Shown: positions 1 through 7,581 of the stretch, piece after piece | Numbering within the stretch: the stretch's first letter is position 1 | Layout of the letters: every line of letters starts with the position of its first letter | Assembly: GCA_002331625.1 (NCBI GenBank) | Contig: DCZN01000037.1 | Coordinates: forward strand, 214-56,319 | DNA length: 56,106 bases | From: Nitrospira sp. UBA2083 | GTDB taxonomy: Bacteria; Nitrospirota; Nitrospiria; Nitrospirales; Nitrospiraceae | Direction: 5' to 3' | Position numbers and translations under genes: made by a program | The notes under the pieces: model-generated | The model's input: only the letters and a program-made list of their open reading frames with translations | Database searches by the model: none | Told to the model about the DNA's origin: nothing

Positions 1-315
1 CAGGCGGTGCTGGTCGCGTTTCGTGAGGTTGAAGACGCACTCGTCGCCGTGCAGACAGCCCGCACACAGAGCGAGTCCCAGCAACAGCAGGTCACGGCGT
101 TGCAATCGGCGCTGAAGTTGGCGGAACTTCGTTATAAGGGGGGACTGGCGAATTATCTGGACGTGCTTGTCGCCCGGCGAAATCTGTTCGAGTCGGAGTT
201 GGCTCTCACGAGTACACGGCGGCTCTTGCTCGCGTCGACCGTTCAACTCTACAAAGCGCTCGGTGGTGGATGGTCTCCTGAGAAGCAGACCACTGGGGAG
301 CCTACAAAAGGGTAA
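1..315 (+). CDS. TolC/NodT-type outer membrane efflux protein, C-terminal fragment
   Basis: The reading frame is open from the first base, so the 5' part of the gene lies outside the window. The visible part, about 104 residues, matches the end of an outer membrane factor of a tripartite efflux pump. It has a long amphipathic helix rich in Gln/Ala/Leu (EVEDALVAVQTARTQSE), the family motif LAELRYKGGLANYLDVL and a closing helix ending in YKALGGGW. These proteins form the trimeric beta-barrel and periplasmic tunnel that takes substrate from an inner-membrane pump. The pump and adaptor genes are presumably upstream. It ends 3 bp before the nitroreductase gene. Family assignment is strong; the substrate cannot be told. 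Confidence 0.85.
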   Translation, partial: QAVLVAFREVEDALVAVQTARTQSESQQQQVTALQSALKLAELRYKGGLANYLDVLVARRNLFESELALTSTRRLLLASTVQLYKALGGGWSPEKQTTGEPTKG

Positions 316-318
316 GGG

Positions 319-915
319 ATGGAGAATCCTGCACAGACGGAATTCCCAATTCATGACTTGTTGGCTCGCCGGTGGAGTTCCCGTGCGTTCGATGAACGCC
401 CTGTTGAGCTGGTGACGCTGAAGGGATTGCTCGAAGCGGCTCACTGGGCACCGTCTTCCAACAACGAGCAACCATGGCGGTTTATTGTCGCGACGAAGGA
501 TCATGAGGCCGCATGGACTCGCCTGTTCAATTGTCTGATGGAAGGCAACCGTATATGGGCCTTTCGGGCGCCGGTGCTGATTCTGTCGGTCGTCAGCATG
601 AATTTTCAGCGCAACGGACAACCGAATCGCCATGCTTTCCACGATGTCGGATTGGCCACGGAAAATCTTGTCCTGCAAGCGACGGCCAGTGGGTTGAACA
701 CGCACCAGATGGCAGGTTTTGATGTCGAAAAAGCACGGATGGATCTCAAGATTCCTGTGGGGTATGAACCGGTGGTGATGATCGCAGTCGGGTATCCAGG
801 CGATCCCATCGCGCTTCCGGAACGGCTGCAGGAACGTGAACGACAACCCAGGACCCGCAGGCCGATTGACGACCAGGTGTTTATGGGAGCGTGGGGCGCC
901 TCGATCCCGGAGTAG
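319..915 (+). CDS. Nitroreductase family protein
   Basis: The 198-residue protein belongs to the FMN-dependent nitroreductase superfamily. The N-terminal FMN phosphate-binding segment is visible as RRWSSRAFDERPV (about residues 16-28), followed by the family motif HWAPSSNNEQPWRF (about 41-54) and a C-terminal MIAVGYPGD segment. Such proteins reduce nitro compounds, quinones or related substrates with NAD(P)H in the cytoplasm; the true substrate here is unknown. The ATG at 319 lies 3 bp after the upstream stop and has a purine-rich AAGGGTAAGGG just before it. An SDR gene follows on the same strand, so the two probably share a transcript. Confidence 0.9.
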   Translation: MENPAQTEFPIHDLLARRWSSRAFDERPVELVTLKGLLEAAHWAPSSNNEQPWRFIVATKDHEAAWTRLFNCLMEGNRIWAFRAPVLILSVVSMNFQRNGQPNRHAFHDVGLATENLVLQATASGLNTHQMAGFDVEKARMDLKIPVGYEPVVMIAVGYPGDPIALPERLQERERQPRTRRPIDDQVFMGAWGASIPE

Positions 916-947
916 CGGACCTGTTTCAAGAAGGAGGAGTTGCTCGG

Positions 948-1679
948 ATGAAATCATTGAGCGGAAAAGTGGCGATTGTAACCGGAGCGTCCAATGGCAT
1001 CGGTCGAGCGATTGCCGAACGACTGGCAGATGAAGGCGCGATCGTCGTGGTGAACTATTCAAAGAGTGCGGACAAAGCACAACAAGTCGTGATGGGAATT
1101 CAAGCCAAAGGAGGTAAGGCTCTGGCGGTCCAGGCCGACATGAGTCAGGTAATGGACGCGCGCCGACTGGTGATCGATACGGTCAAACAGTTCAACCGTC
1201 TCGACATTCTCGTCAACAACGCGGGCAAGTTCATGCCCAAGCCGCTTGAGGACACGACGGAAACTGACTTTGATGGGGTGATCGCCCTCAACGCCAAGGG
1301 ACCGTACTTTGCGATGCAGGAGGCGGCTCGAGTGCTGAAAGAGGGAGGGCGAATTGTGAATATCTCGACCGGTGGGACGCATCTCCACTTTCCTGGTGCC
1401 ACGGCCTACCTTGGGAGCAAGGCGGCTCTTGAACAGTACACCAAAGGACTGGCGCAAGAACTGGCTGCGAAGGGCGTGACGGTGAATACGGTTTCCCCTG
1501 GTTTCACGGAAACCGGGATGATGACGGAGGAGTATCGGCAGATCGGGATTCAGCTGACGCCGATGAAACGCCTCGGTATTCCGAAAGATATTGCGGATGT
1601 CGTCGCCTTCATCGTGAGCGAAGAGGCGCGATGGCTGACAGGGCAGACAATCCAGGCCGGCGGCGGGATCGTCATGTAA
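948..1679 (+). CDS. SDR family oxidoreductase
   Basis: This is a 243-residue classical short-chain dehydrogenase/reductase. The cofactor-binding motif TGASNGIG is near residue 12, the structural motif NNAG near residue 88, and the catalytic Tyr and Lys occur as YLGSK after a conserved Ser (NISTGGTH). The C-terminal segment [15 protein letters not shown] is typical of FabG-like members. It should be a cytoplasmic NAD(P)H-dependent oxidoreductase of unknown substrate. A start at 891 is possible in frame, but the ATG at 948 has an excellent AAGGAGGAG ribosome site 9 bp upstream, does not overlap the nitroreductase gene and gives the normal family N-terminus. Confidence 0.92.
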   Translation: MKSLSGKVAIVTGASNGIGRAIAERLADEGAIVVVNYSKSADKAQQVVMGIQAKGGKALAVQADMSQVMDARRLVIDTVKQFNRLDILVNNAGKFMPKPLEDTTETDFDGVIALNAKGPYFAMQEAARVLKEGGRIVNISTGGTHLHFPGATAYLGSKAALEQYTKGLAQELAAKGVTVNTVSPGFTETGMMTEEYRQIGIQLTPMKRLGIPKDIADVVAFIVSEEARWLTGQTIQAGGGIVM

Positions 1680-1806
1680 CAGGATGTTGAAACAGGCCGC
1701 CAGCGTCGTTCAGGGGCTCAACGTACAGAACAGAGTACGTCTCACCCCTTCGCTCGCTGCGGCCTTGCTGGCGTCTTGTTTGAACATTCTGTTCATCGGA
1801 GGCGTC

Positions 1807-2190
1807 ATGGCGAGACAGAATGTTTCAAGCGGCGGACCATGGGAAGGGAAAATCGGGTATTCACGAGCGGTGCGGGTGGGCGCCTATGTTTCAGTGTCGG
1901 GATCAACCGCGATGACTGCATCCGGTTTGGTCGGCAAGGGAGATCCCTACGCGCAGACGGCTCAAACGCCGAAGACGATCGAAGCGGCCCTTCAGCAGGC
2001 CGGTGCGTCCTTAGCCGACGTGGTGCGAACCAGGATTTACATGGCGAACATCGATCACTGGCAGGAGGTCGGACGGGCGCATGGAGAAGTGTTCGGATCC
2101 ATCCGACCAGCGACAACCATGGTTGAAGTGACGCGGCTGATCGATCCAGACATGCTCGTGGAAATCGAAGCCGATGCCGTTATCGGGTAA
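1807..2190 (+). CDS. RidA family protein (YjgF/UK114)
   Basis: The 127-residue product has the length and pattern of the RidA family, which deaminates reactive enamine/imine intermediates or has related roles. It contains the early [17 protein letters not shown] strand, the substrate Arg in VRTRIYM and the C-terminal [24 protein letters not shown]. The open frame extends back to 1684 with a hydrophobic N-terminus, but the ATG at 1807 is preceded by GGAGGC and matches the family start. Its last 17 bases overlap the next gene, which suggests translational coupling. The precise substrate is unknown. Confidence 0.88.
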   Translation: MARQNVSSGGPWEGKIGYSRAVRVGAYVSVSGSTAMTASGLVGKGDPYAQTAQTPKTIEAALQQAGASLADVVRTRIYMANIDHWQEVGRAHGEVFGSIRPATTMVEVTRLIDPDMLVEIEADAVIG

Positions 2191-2818
2191 CCATCCTGCC
2201 GTCGCTCATCTGGCCACTGTTGATCCGGTCATGGGGCGATTGATAGAGGAGGTCGGCCCCTGCTTGTTGAAGCCTAAGGTTCGCCGCTCTCCCTTTGAAT
2301 CGCTTGCCCGCGCAATTGCCTATCAACAACTGCATGACAAAGCTGCGGAGAGTATTCTAAGGCGGTTCATGGCTCTCTTTCCCGGCCGGAGATTTCCTCG
2401 TCCCGATCAGCTCCTGGCCATGAATATGGGCGCAATCAGGCAAGCTGGCTTCTCGCGTCCAAAGATTATGGCGCTTCGGGACCTCGCTTCCAAAACGCTT
2501 GACGGGACGGTTCCAACCAGTCGCATGATCAACACATTGGATGACGAGGCAATTATTGAACGACTGACCGAAGTGCGAGGTGTCGGACGTTGGACGGTGG
2601 AAATGTTACTGATTTTCCAGTTGGGCCGACCGGATGTGCTTCCGGTCGATGACTTCGGTGTACGGAACGGATTTCGGATTGTCTATGGGCGCCACTCAAT
2701 GCCGACACCGGCGCAGGTGTTACGATATGGGCGGTGCTGGAAACCCTATCGAACCACCGCTTCGTGGTATCTTTGGCGGGCAGCGGATCGAAACAAGCAA
2801 GCGATGAAGGTGCTGTAG
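2174..2818 (+). CDS. DNA-3-methyladenine glycosylase, AlkA/HhH-GPD type
   Basis: The 214-residue protein is a base-excision repair glycosylase of the HhH-GPD superfamily. The N-terminal part has [20 protein letters not shown], as in AlkA/MAG1 proteins. The helix-hairpin-helix motif is [16 protein letters not shown] and the catalytic Asp lies in [11 protein letters not shown]. The end [15 protein letters not shown] is the family's C-terminal helix. It removes alkylated purines from DNA. It overlaps the ridA-like gene by 17 bp, and its stop overlaps the GTG of the next gene. A second, unrelated methyladenine glycosylase (Tag type) is encoded at 37016-37585. Confidence 0.92.
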   Translation: MPLSGNHPAVAHLATVDPVMGRLIEEVGPCLLKPKVRRSPFESLARAIAYQQLHDKAAESILRRFMALFPGRRFPRPDQLLAMNMGAIRQAGFSRPKIMALRDLASKTLDGTVPTSRMINTLDDEAIIERLTEVRGVGRWTVEMLLIFQLGRPDVLPVDDFGVRNGFRIVYGRHSMPTPAQVLRYGRCWKPYRTTASWYLWRAADRNKQAMKVL

Positions 2819-3699
2819 TGGCTGATCGAACCAAGCGTCTTGATTCCAACGTGACAGGAAACTTTTACGTGGATGCCACCTGTATCAACTGTGACACGTG
2901 TCGGCAGTTGGCACCGCTGAGCTTTGAGGAAATCGGCGACTATTCCGCCGTCAGCCGTCAGCCGGTGGATGAGCAACAGACTCATCAGGCCTATCAGGCC
3001 TTGCTGGCCTGTCCGGTCGGGTCCATTGGGACGGAGCATAGCGATAAGTCGCAATTGCACACAGCCATGACAAGCTTCCCGCTCCGTCTTGAAGGGAGCG
3101 TGAGTTATTGTGGCTTCAATTCGGATAAATCATTCGGCGCGAACAGTTTTTTTATCGAGCATCCGGAGGGTAACTGGCTGATCGACTCGCCTCGCTATAT
3201 CAAACATCTAATCGAGAGCTTTGAGCAGCGAGGCGGCATCGCCCACATCTTTCTCACGCATGAAGACGACGTGGCCGATGCGGATAAATATGCGGCGCAT
3301 TTTGGAGCCAAGCGGATCATTCATCGAGAGGATGCGGCGGCCGTACCAGGCGCAGAATGGATCGTCGATGGAGAAGAGACGATTCAGGTCGGTTCACAGT
3401 TCCACTTCATTCCTGTCCCAGGCCATACCGCCGGCAGTATGGCCTTGCTCTATCAAGATCGATTCCTCTTCACCGGCGATCACCTCTGGTGGGATCCGCA
3501 CACCAGGTCACTCGATGCTCCCACCAGGCTGGTTTGGAGGAAATGGACGTTGATCGATTCCATCAGGAAACTCCTCGATTACCGCTTCGAATGGGTATTG
3601 GCCGGGCATGGAAATCGGGTACAACTCCCCCTAGCTGAGATGAGAGTACATCTCCAGGCATTGATCGAGCGTCGGGAACAGGGGAGCCGATCGCGCTGA
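2818..3699 (+). CDS. Ferredoxin-MBL fold metallo-hydrolase fusion
   Basis: A short ferredoxin-like N-terminus (about residues 10-70) carries Cys in CINCDTC and a later ACPVGSIGT, enough for a single iron-sulfur cluster. It is followed by a metallo-beta-lactamase fold domain. The MBL metal site is of the variant type, HEDDVADAD instead of HxHxDH, followed by PVPGHTAGS, FTGDHLWW and a late LAGHGNR. The chosen GTG at 2818 overlaps the upstream TAG and gives 293 residues; a longer in-frame start at 2734 would lie inside the glycosylase gene. The fusion suggests a redox-linked hydrolase or oxidase-like reaction, but the substrate is not known. Confidence 0.82.
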   Translation: MADRTKRLDSNVTGNFYVDATCINCDTCRQLAPLSFEEIGDYSAVSRQPVDEQQTHQAYQALLACPVGSIGTEHSDKSQLHTAMTSFPLRLEGSVSYCGFNSDKSFGANSFFIEHPEGNWLIDSPRYIKHLIESFEQRGGIAHIFLTHEDDVADADKYAAHFGAKRIIHREDAAAVPGAEWIVDGEETIQVGSQFHFIPVPGHTAGSMALLYQDRFLFTGDHLWWDPHTRSLDAPTRLVWRKWTLIDSIRKLLDYRFEWVLAGHGNRVQLPLAEMRVHLQALIERREQGSRSR

Positions 3700-3701
3700 C
3701 G

Positions 3702-5336
3702 ATGCTGACATCTCTTGCCCATTGGATCGATCGGAATATTTTGTCGCTTGGCCGTGAGATGCGGCTCTCCTATCTGCCGCCGCTCATGGTCTACGTGGCC
3801 TATGGCATCTCAGGCCTCACCGGCATTGTCGGAACGTTTTTTGTCAAAGACTATATCGGCCTCTCTGCCGCATTCCTCGCCTCGCTCGGATTCTGGGCCG
3901 GGATTCCCTGGGCTCTGAAGATGCCGATCGGCCATACGGTCGATCTGTTGTGGCGATGGAAGAGCTGGCTTGTCGGGATGGGTGCCGGATTGTTGACCAT
4001 CAGCCTCGGCATCATGGCGCTGCTGATCGGCAACCGTGAGGCGATGACGGCCATATTCCCGGCGGAAGTCTGGTATGTCCTCAGCGTGTTGCTGGCTCCG
4101 ATCGGGTATGTCATTCAAGATGCGGTCGCGGATGCCATGACGGTCGAGGCCGTCCCTCGTGTCGACGAGCAGGGACGACCATTTGATGATCCGACGCGCA
4201 AACTCATGCATACGACCATGCAGACACTTGGTCGAGTTGCGATTGTCGGTGGAGGGATTGCTGTCGCACTGGTGAATGTCTATGTGTTCAGTGGAACTGA
4301 AGGCATGCCGCAGGCTGACCTCATCCAACTCTACAAACGAATCTATCTGATGGCCATGGCGATTCCCTTCGTCTCGGTGATGGGCGTGGGATTAGCGTGG
4401 TGGCTACAACGACAGCAGAAACGCCGGCTCGTGCAAGATGGATTTTCGCTGGAGCAAGCCCGGCAGATGGTGAACGTGCGCGATACGGAGGGTGAACCGA
4501 CGAAGCCTAACTGGTGGATTCTCGGTGGCAGCCTGGCTTTCGTTCTGTTCACGTTGACGGTTGGGTTGGGTGGGTTTCCCTACCGTGAAGAGATCGTCTT
4601 CACCGGCTCCATGGCCATCGTGTTGTTTTTGATGTCGAGGCTGATGAAGGAGCTCGAGCCAGATAAGCGGCTCATCCTCGTCGGCACGGCGGCGGTCGTC
4701 TTTTCATTGCGCGCGATTCCAGGAAGCGGCCCAGGCGCGACCTGGTGGATGATCGACCAGCTAAAATTTGATCAACAGTTTCTTTCTATCCTCTCCTTGA
4801 TCGGCGGTGTGGTCGCATTGGCGGGCATGTTTGTGTTCAGGCGCTTTATGGCCGAACGCTCCATTACCTATGTCGTCGGGTTTTTAACCATTGTCGGGAC
4901 GATTCTCGCTCTGCCGATTGCAGGGCTCTATTATGGACTGCATGAATGGACGGCGAGCATGACGGGCGGAATCGTCGACGCACGGTTCATCGCCTTAGTT
5001 GATACCGCGCTGGAATCGCCGCTCGTGCAGATCTCCATGATTCCGATGTTGGCGTGGATCGCGAACTCGGCTCCGACTAATCTGAAGGCCACGTTTTTCG
5101 CAGTGATGGCTTCTTTTACGAACCTCGCACTCTCGCTTGGTCAGCTCGGGACGAAGTATCTCAACGAGATCTTCGTCATCACGCGGGAAGTACGCGACCA
5201 AGCGACCGGCGCCGTTCAAACACCAGCCGACTACAGCCAGCTTGGCGAACTCCTTATCGTGCAGCTTCTCATTGGCCTGGCCCTGCCCTTCACCGCCATC
5301 CTGTTTGCCAAAATCAGCAAGTTCAAGAGTGCGTGA
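3702..5336 (+). CDS. Large MFS-like membrane transporter
   Basis: The 544-residue protein has about a dozen hydrophobic segments across its length, so it is an integral inner-membrane protein. The pattern, with a long N-terminal membrane half, a cytoplasmic insert near GRPFDDPTRKLMHTTMQTLG and a charged loop near residue 245, recalls the BT1/folate-biopterin branch of the major facilitator superfamily. It starts 2 bp after the ferredoxin-MBL gene and ends a tight plus-strand run. The substrate is unknown. Confidence is high for a transporter, lower for the subfamily. Confidence 0.7.
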   Translation: MLTSLAHWIDRNILSLGREMRLSYLPPLMVYVAYGISGLTGIVGTFFVKDYIGLSAAFLASLGFWAGIPWALKMPIGHTVDLLWRWKSWLVGMGAGLLTISLGIMALLIGNREAMTAIFPAEVWYVLSVLLAPIGYVIQDAVADAMTVEAVPRVDEQGRPFDDPTRKLMHTTMQTLGRVAIVGGGIAVALVNVYVFSGTEGMPQADLIQLYKRIYLMAMAIPFVSVMGVGLAWWLQRQQKRRLVQDGFSLEQARQMVNVRDTEGEPTKPNWWILGGSLAFVLFTLTVGLGGFPYREEIVFTGSMAIVLFLMSRLMKELEPDKRLILVGTAAVVFSLRAIPGSGPGATWWMIDQLKFDQQFLSILSLIGGVVALAGMFVFRRFMAERSITYVVGFLTIVGTILALPIAGLYYGLHEWTASMTGGIVDARFIALVDTALESPLVQISMIPMLAWIANSAPTNLKATFFAVMASFTNLALSLGQLGTKYLNEIFVITREVRDQATGAVQTPADYSQLGELLIVQLLIGLALPFTAILFAKISKFKSA

Positions 5337-5636
5337 CGCTTACGTGATGGCACAGTGGTCCGTTTGCCCAAGACTGTGGACAAACTCCCCGGGGTGAGTC
5401 TTATGGCATAGACAAGTCGTGCCTACTGTAAGTAGCTACCTCGAACGCGGTCACACCTAGGAAACACTTTCCTTAGAAATTACAATCACGTCATCGATAA
5501 TTGTCCTTCCCAACAGCCTGTGCTGCAAACAAGGTAGATTGGAATGCTTGGCGAAGACCACTCGTGTCAAAAATAAAAGGGTATGAGTTGTGCATCCCCT
5601 TGTCGTCTTGTTTGATCGGTGGTACACACTGGTTCT
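5337..5636. other. Intergenic region before the sigma-54 activator gene
   Basis: These 300 bases carry no convincing gene. There is an imperfect short inverted repeat, CTAGGAAA then TTTCCTTAG, around 5455-5475, and an AT-rich patch (AAAAATAAAAGGG) around 5570-5582 that could belong to the promoter of the regulator. I see no clear -35/-10 or -24/-12 pair and no strong terminator for the transporter gene. Confidence 0.4.
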
Positions 5637-7064
5637 ATGTCCGAGTCAGTTTCCATCGTTGCCGTTGGTACGACCTTCGACGTGGGTCAGATGAATCAAG
5701 TCTTGGCCCACACGATCATCGGCGCCCGAATTCATTTTTACACGGTGACTGATATTGACGGCGGGAAGTTCATGAACCCGGATGTTGTGCTGCTTGACAT
5801 GGAATTGACAGAAGGCTCTTCAACCTTGCTCCGTGGAGCGAGAATTCGGTGGCCGACCGTACCCTTGCTGGGGCTCGTGCGTGTGAGTCCTGAAGGGACG
5901 GGAATGTGGGGGCGATTCCGGACCGATGATCTGGATGATTTTCTCTTTTACCCGTTTGATGAGGGAGAGTTGGTGTTGCGAATCCGACGAGTGTTGCGCA
6001 ACTACCTCGGCAGGCAAGATACCGCCGAGCGGCCGCTGGGACGAACCAGGATTGAGACACTCGTCGGAGAAAGTGAATGTTTTCAGACTCAAGTCGACAA
6101 GATCCAGCTGTTTGCCGAAGTCGATGCCGCTGTCTTGCTGCAAGGCGAAACGGGAACCGGCAAGGAGTTGTTTGCCAGAGCGATCCACTACAAAAGTGCG
6201 AGGAGAGGTCAGGCCTTCATTCCGATCAATTGTGCCGCTTTGCCGGACCAGCTCTTCGAGAATGAATTGTTCGGACACGTGCGTGGTGCGTATACGAGTG
6301 CGTCGACGGAGCAGCGTGGGCTTGTGCAAGAAGCGGAAGGGGGGACGTTATTCTTGGATGAAGTCGATTCGCTGAGTCCGTCGGTACAGGCAAAACTGCT
6401 CCGCTTTGTGCAGGATCGAGAGTATCGACCATTGGGGAGCGCCCAGACCAAAGTGGCGGATGTGCGGCTCATTGCCGCCTCGAATGGAAGTCTAGGGCAG
6501 GCGGTTGCTGAACGGCGGTTTCGTGAAGATCTCTTTCATCGACTCAACGTCCTCTCCCTGATCGTGCCGCCCCTGCGTGATCGCATCGAAGATATCCCCT
6601 TGCTCGCGGCGCATTTCATCCGGCGGCATCGCAGGGTTGATGGCACGCGACCGCACCATTTGTCCTCGGCCGCGCTGCAAAAACTCCTTGGCTATGCCTG
6701 GCCGGGGAATGTCCGCGAACTGGAAAGCACGTTGCAGCGGGCAGTGGTGTTCAGTAAGAGCGAGACCATTGATGCATCGGAGATCGAGTTCGCCGCCACC
6801 AGCATTGGTCATCTTGCCGAGGAGTCGTCCCTTCGTGCGGCCAAGAGCTCGGCGGTTCAGAATGTGGAGCGGGCGTACCTCATCAGAACGCTCGCCGAGT
6901 GCCAGGGAAATGTGACACATGCGGCGAGGGTTGCAGGAAAGGAACGCCGAAGCTTTCAGCGCCTTCTTCGTAAGTATAGAATCGACCGCCAAATATATGC
7001 GCAGACCGATCTGCATAGCGATAGAACTCCTCCAGCGATACATTCCCATCCTCCGGCAGGGTAG
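5637..7064 (+). CDS. Sigma-54-dependent response regulator (receiver, AAA+, Fis-type HTH)
   Basis: The 475-residue protein is a bacterial enhancer-binding protein. A divergent receiver domain occupies about residues 1-125, with DVVLLDMEL around the acceptor Asp. The AAA+ sigma-54 interaction domain spans about 145-375, with Walker A GETGTGKE near 170, Walker B GGTLFLDEVD near 238 and the arginine-finger region FREDLFHRLNVL. A Fis-like helix-turn-helix ends the protein (GNVTHAARVAGKERRSFQ). The sigma-54 contact loop, normally GAFTGA, reads GAYTSA (residues 217-222). ATG 5637 is chosen over GTG 5619 because it fits the receiver start. The gene lies just upstream of a -24/-12 promoter in front of the eCIS genes, so it is the likely activator of that operon. 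Confidence 0.93.
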   Translation: MSESVSIVAVGTTFDVGQMNQVLAHTIIGARIHFYTVTDIDGGKFMNPDVVLLDMELTEGSSTLLRGARIRWPTVPLLGLVRVSPEGTGMWGRFRTDDLDDFLFYPFDEGELVLRIRRVLRNYLGRQDTAERPLGRTRIETLVGESECFQTQVDKIQLFAEVDAAVLLQGETGTGKELFARAIHYKSARRGQAFIPINCAALPDQLFENELFGHVRGAYTSASTEQRGLVQEAEGGTLFLDEVDSLSPSVQAKLLRFVQDREYRPLGSAQTKVADVRLIAASNGSLGQAVAERRFREDLFHRLNVLSLIVPPLRDRIEDIPLLAAHFIRRHRRVDGTRPHHLSSAALQKLLGYAWPGNVRELESTLQRAVVFSKSETIDASEIEFAATSIGHLAEESSLRAAKSSAVQNVERAYLIRTLAECQGNVTHAARVAGKERRSFQRLLRKYRIDRQIYAQTDLHSDRTPPAIHSHPPAG

Positions 7065-7171
7065 TTCCTACAGGTGAGGCGGCGTTTTTGCCGCAGCAGA
7101 TTTCTCAACAGGTTAGCCCGTTTCTATGGCTGTTCTTTCTACAGACCTATGCGGTAACTCCGCCGCAGCCC

Positions 7172-7209
7172 CTCTCATCCAGGATTCGATCACTCTGAAA
7201 ACATGAGAG
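7172..7209. promoter_or_regulatory. Possible activator-binding inverted repeat
   Basis: The arms CTCTCAT (7172-7178) and ATGAGAG (7203-7209) are exact reverse complements separated by 24 bases. They lie about 20-50 bases upstream of the -24 element. A Fis-type HTH dimer could bind such a site, but the arms are only 7 bp and the position is closer to the promoter than typical enhancers, so this is tentative. Confidence 0.3.
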
Positions 7210-7226
7210 TCCATCGACGATCGAGG

Positions 7227-7242
7227 TGGCACCATGGTTGCT
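7227..7242 (+). promoter_or_regulatory. Sigma-54 (-24/-12) promoter of the eCIS operon
   Basis: The sequence TGGCACCATGGTTGCT has TGGCAC and TTGC separated by exactly 5 bases, as the sigma-54 consensus requires (GG at -24, GC at -12). It predicts transcription from about 7253 and a short leader before the ATG at 7278. A sigma-54 activator gene ends 160 bp upstream, which makes a chance match unlikely. Confidence 0.8.
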
Positions 7243-7277
7243 CATGGACATTAGGATAGCGTCATGGAGTCTACGTA

Positions 7278-7556
7278 ATGGCGTCGGGCAAGGACGTGTT
7301 CGCCCGCGAGATCCTTGAGTATCTGGTTCAGCATCAAGACGCCAAGGACACACTCGACGGGATTCTGCATTATTGGGTTAGACCGATTTGCCCAGACGCG
7401 CTGGATGAACAGGAAGTGGAGCAAGCCGTGAATGGACTCGTCTTGCGTGGATGGGTGATGAGACGGGAAGCCACGACTAAGACGGTGTACTGCCTCAACC
7501 ATGCCCATCTCAAGGCGATACGGGCATTTCTAGCCAAACACGGATCGATGAGCTGA
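7278..7556 (+). CDS. Small winged-helix-like protein, first gene of the eCIS operon
   Basis: The 92-residue protein has an N-terminal helical part (FAREILEYLVQHQDAKDTL). A segment EVEQAVNGLVLRGWVMRRE followed by a short beta strand (KTVYCLN) resembles a recognition helix plus wing. A GGAG lies 9 bp before the ATG. It is the first gene after the sigma-54 promoter and ends 25 bp before the sheath gene. A regulatory or DNA-binding role in the eCIS operon is an inference from fold impression and position; I do not recognise a named family. Confidence 0.65.
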   Translation: MASGKDVFAREILEYLVQHQDAKDTLDGILHYWVRPICPDALDEQEVEQAVNGLVLRGWVMRREATTKTVYCLNHAHLKAIRAFLAKHGSMS

Positions 7557-7581
7557 GTTCTTCAGCCGAGGAGGATGAAAC

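Noticed and set aside
1684..1806. Hydrophobic N-terminal extension of the RidA protein as a signal peptide
   Set aside because: The internal ATG at 1807 has a good ribosome site and the family start; the extension has no cleavage-like site.
5337..5420. TGGCACAGTGG as a second sigma-54 promoter after the transporter gene
   Set aside because: The -12 part reads TCCG instead of TTGC.
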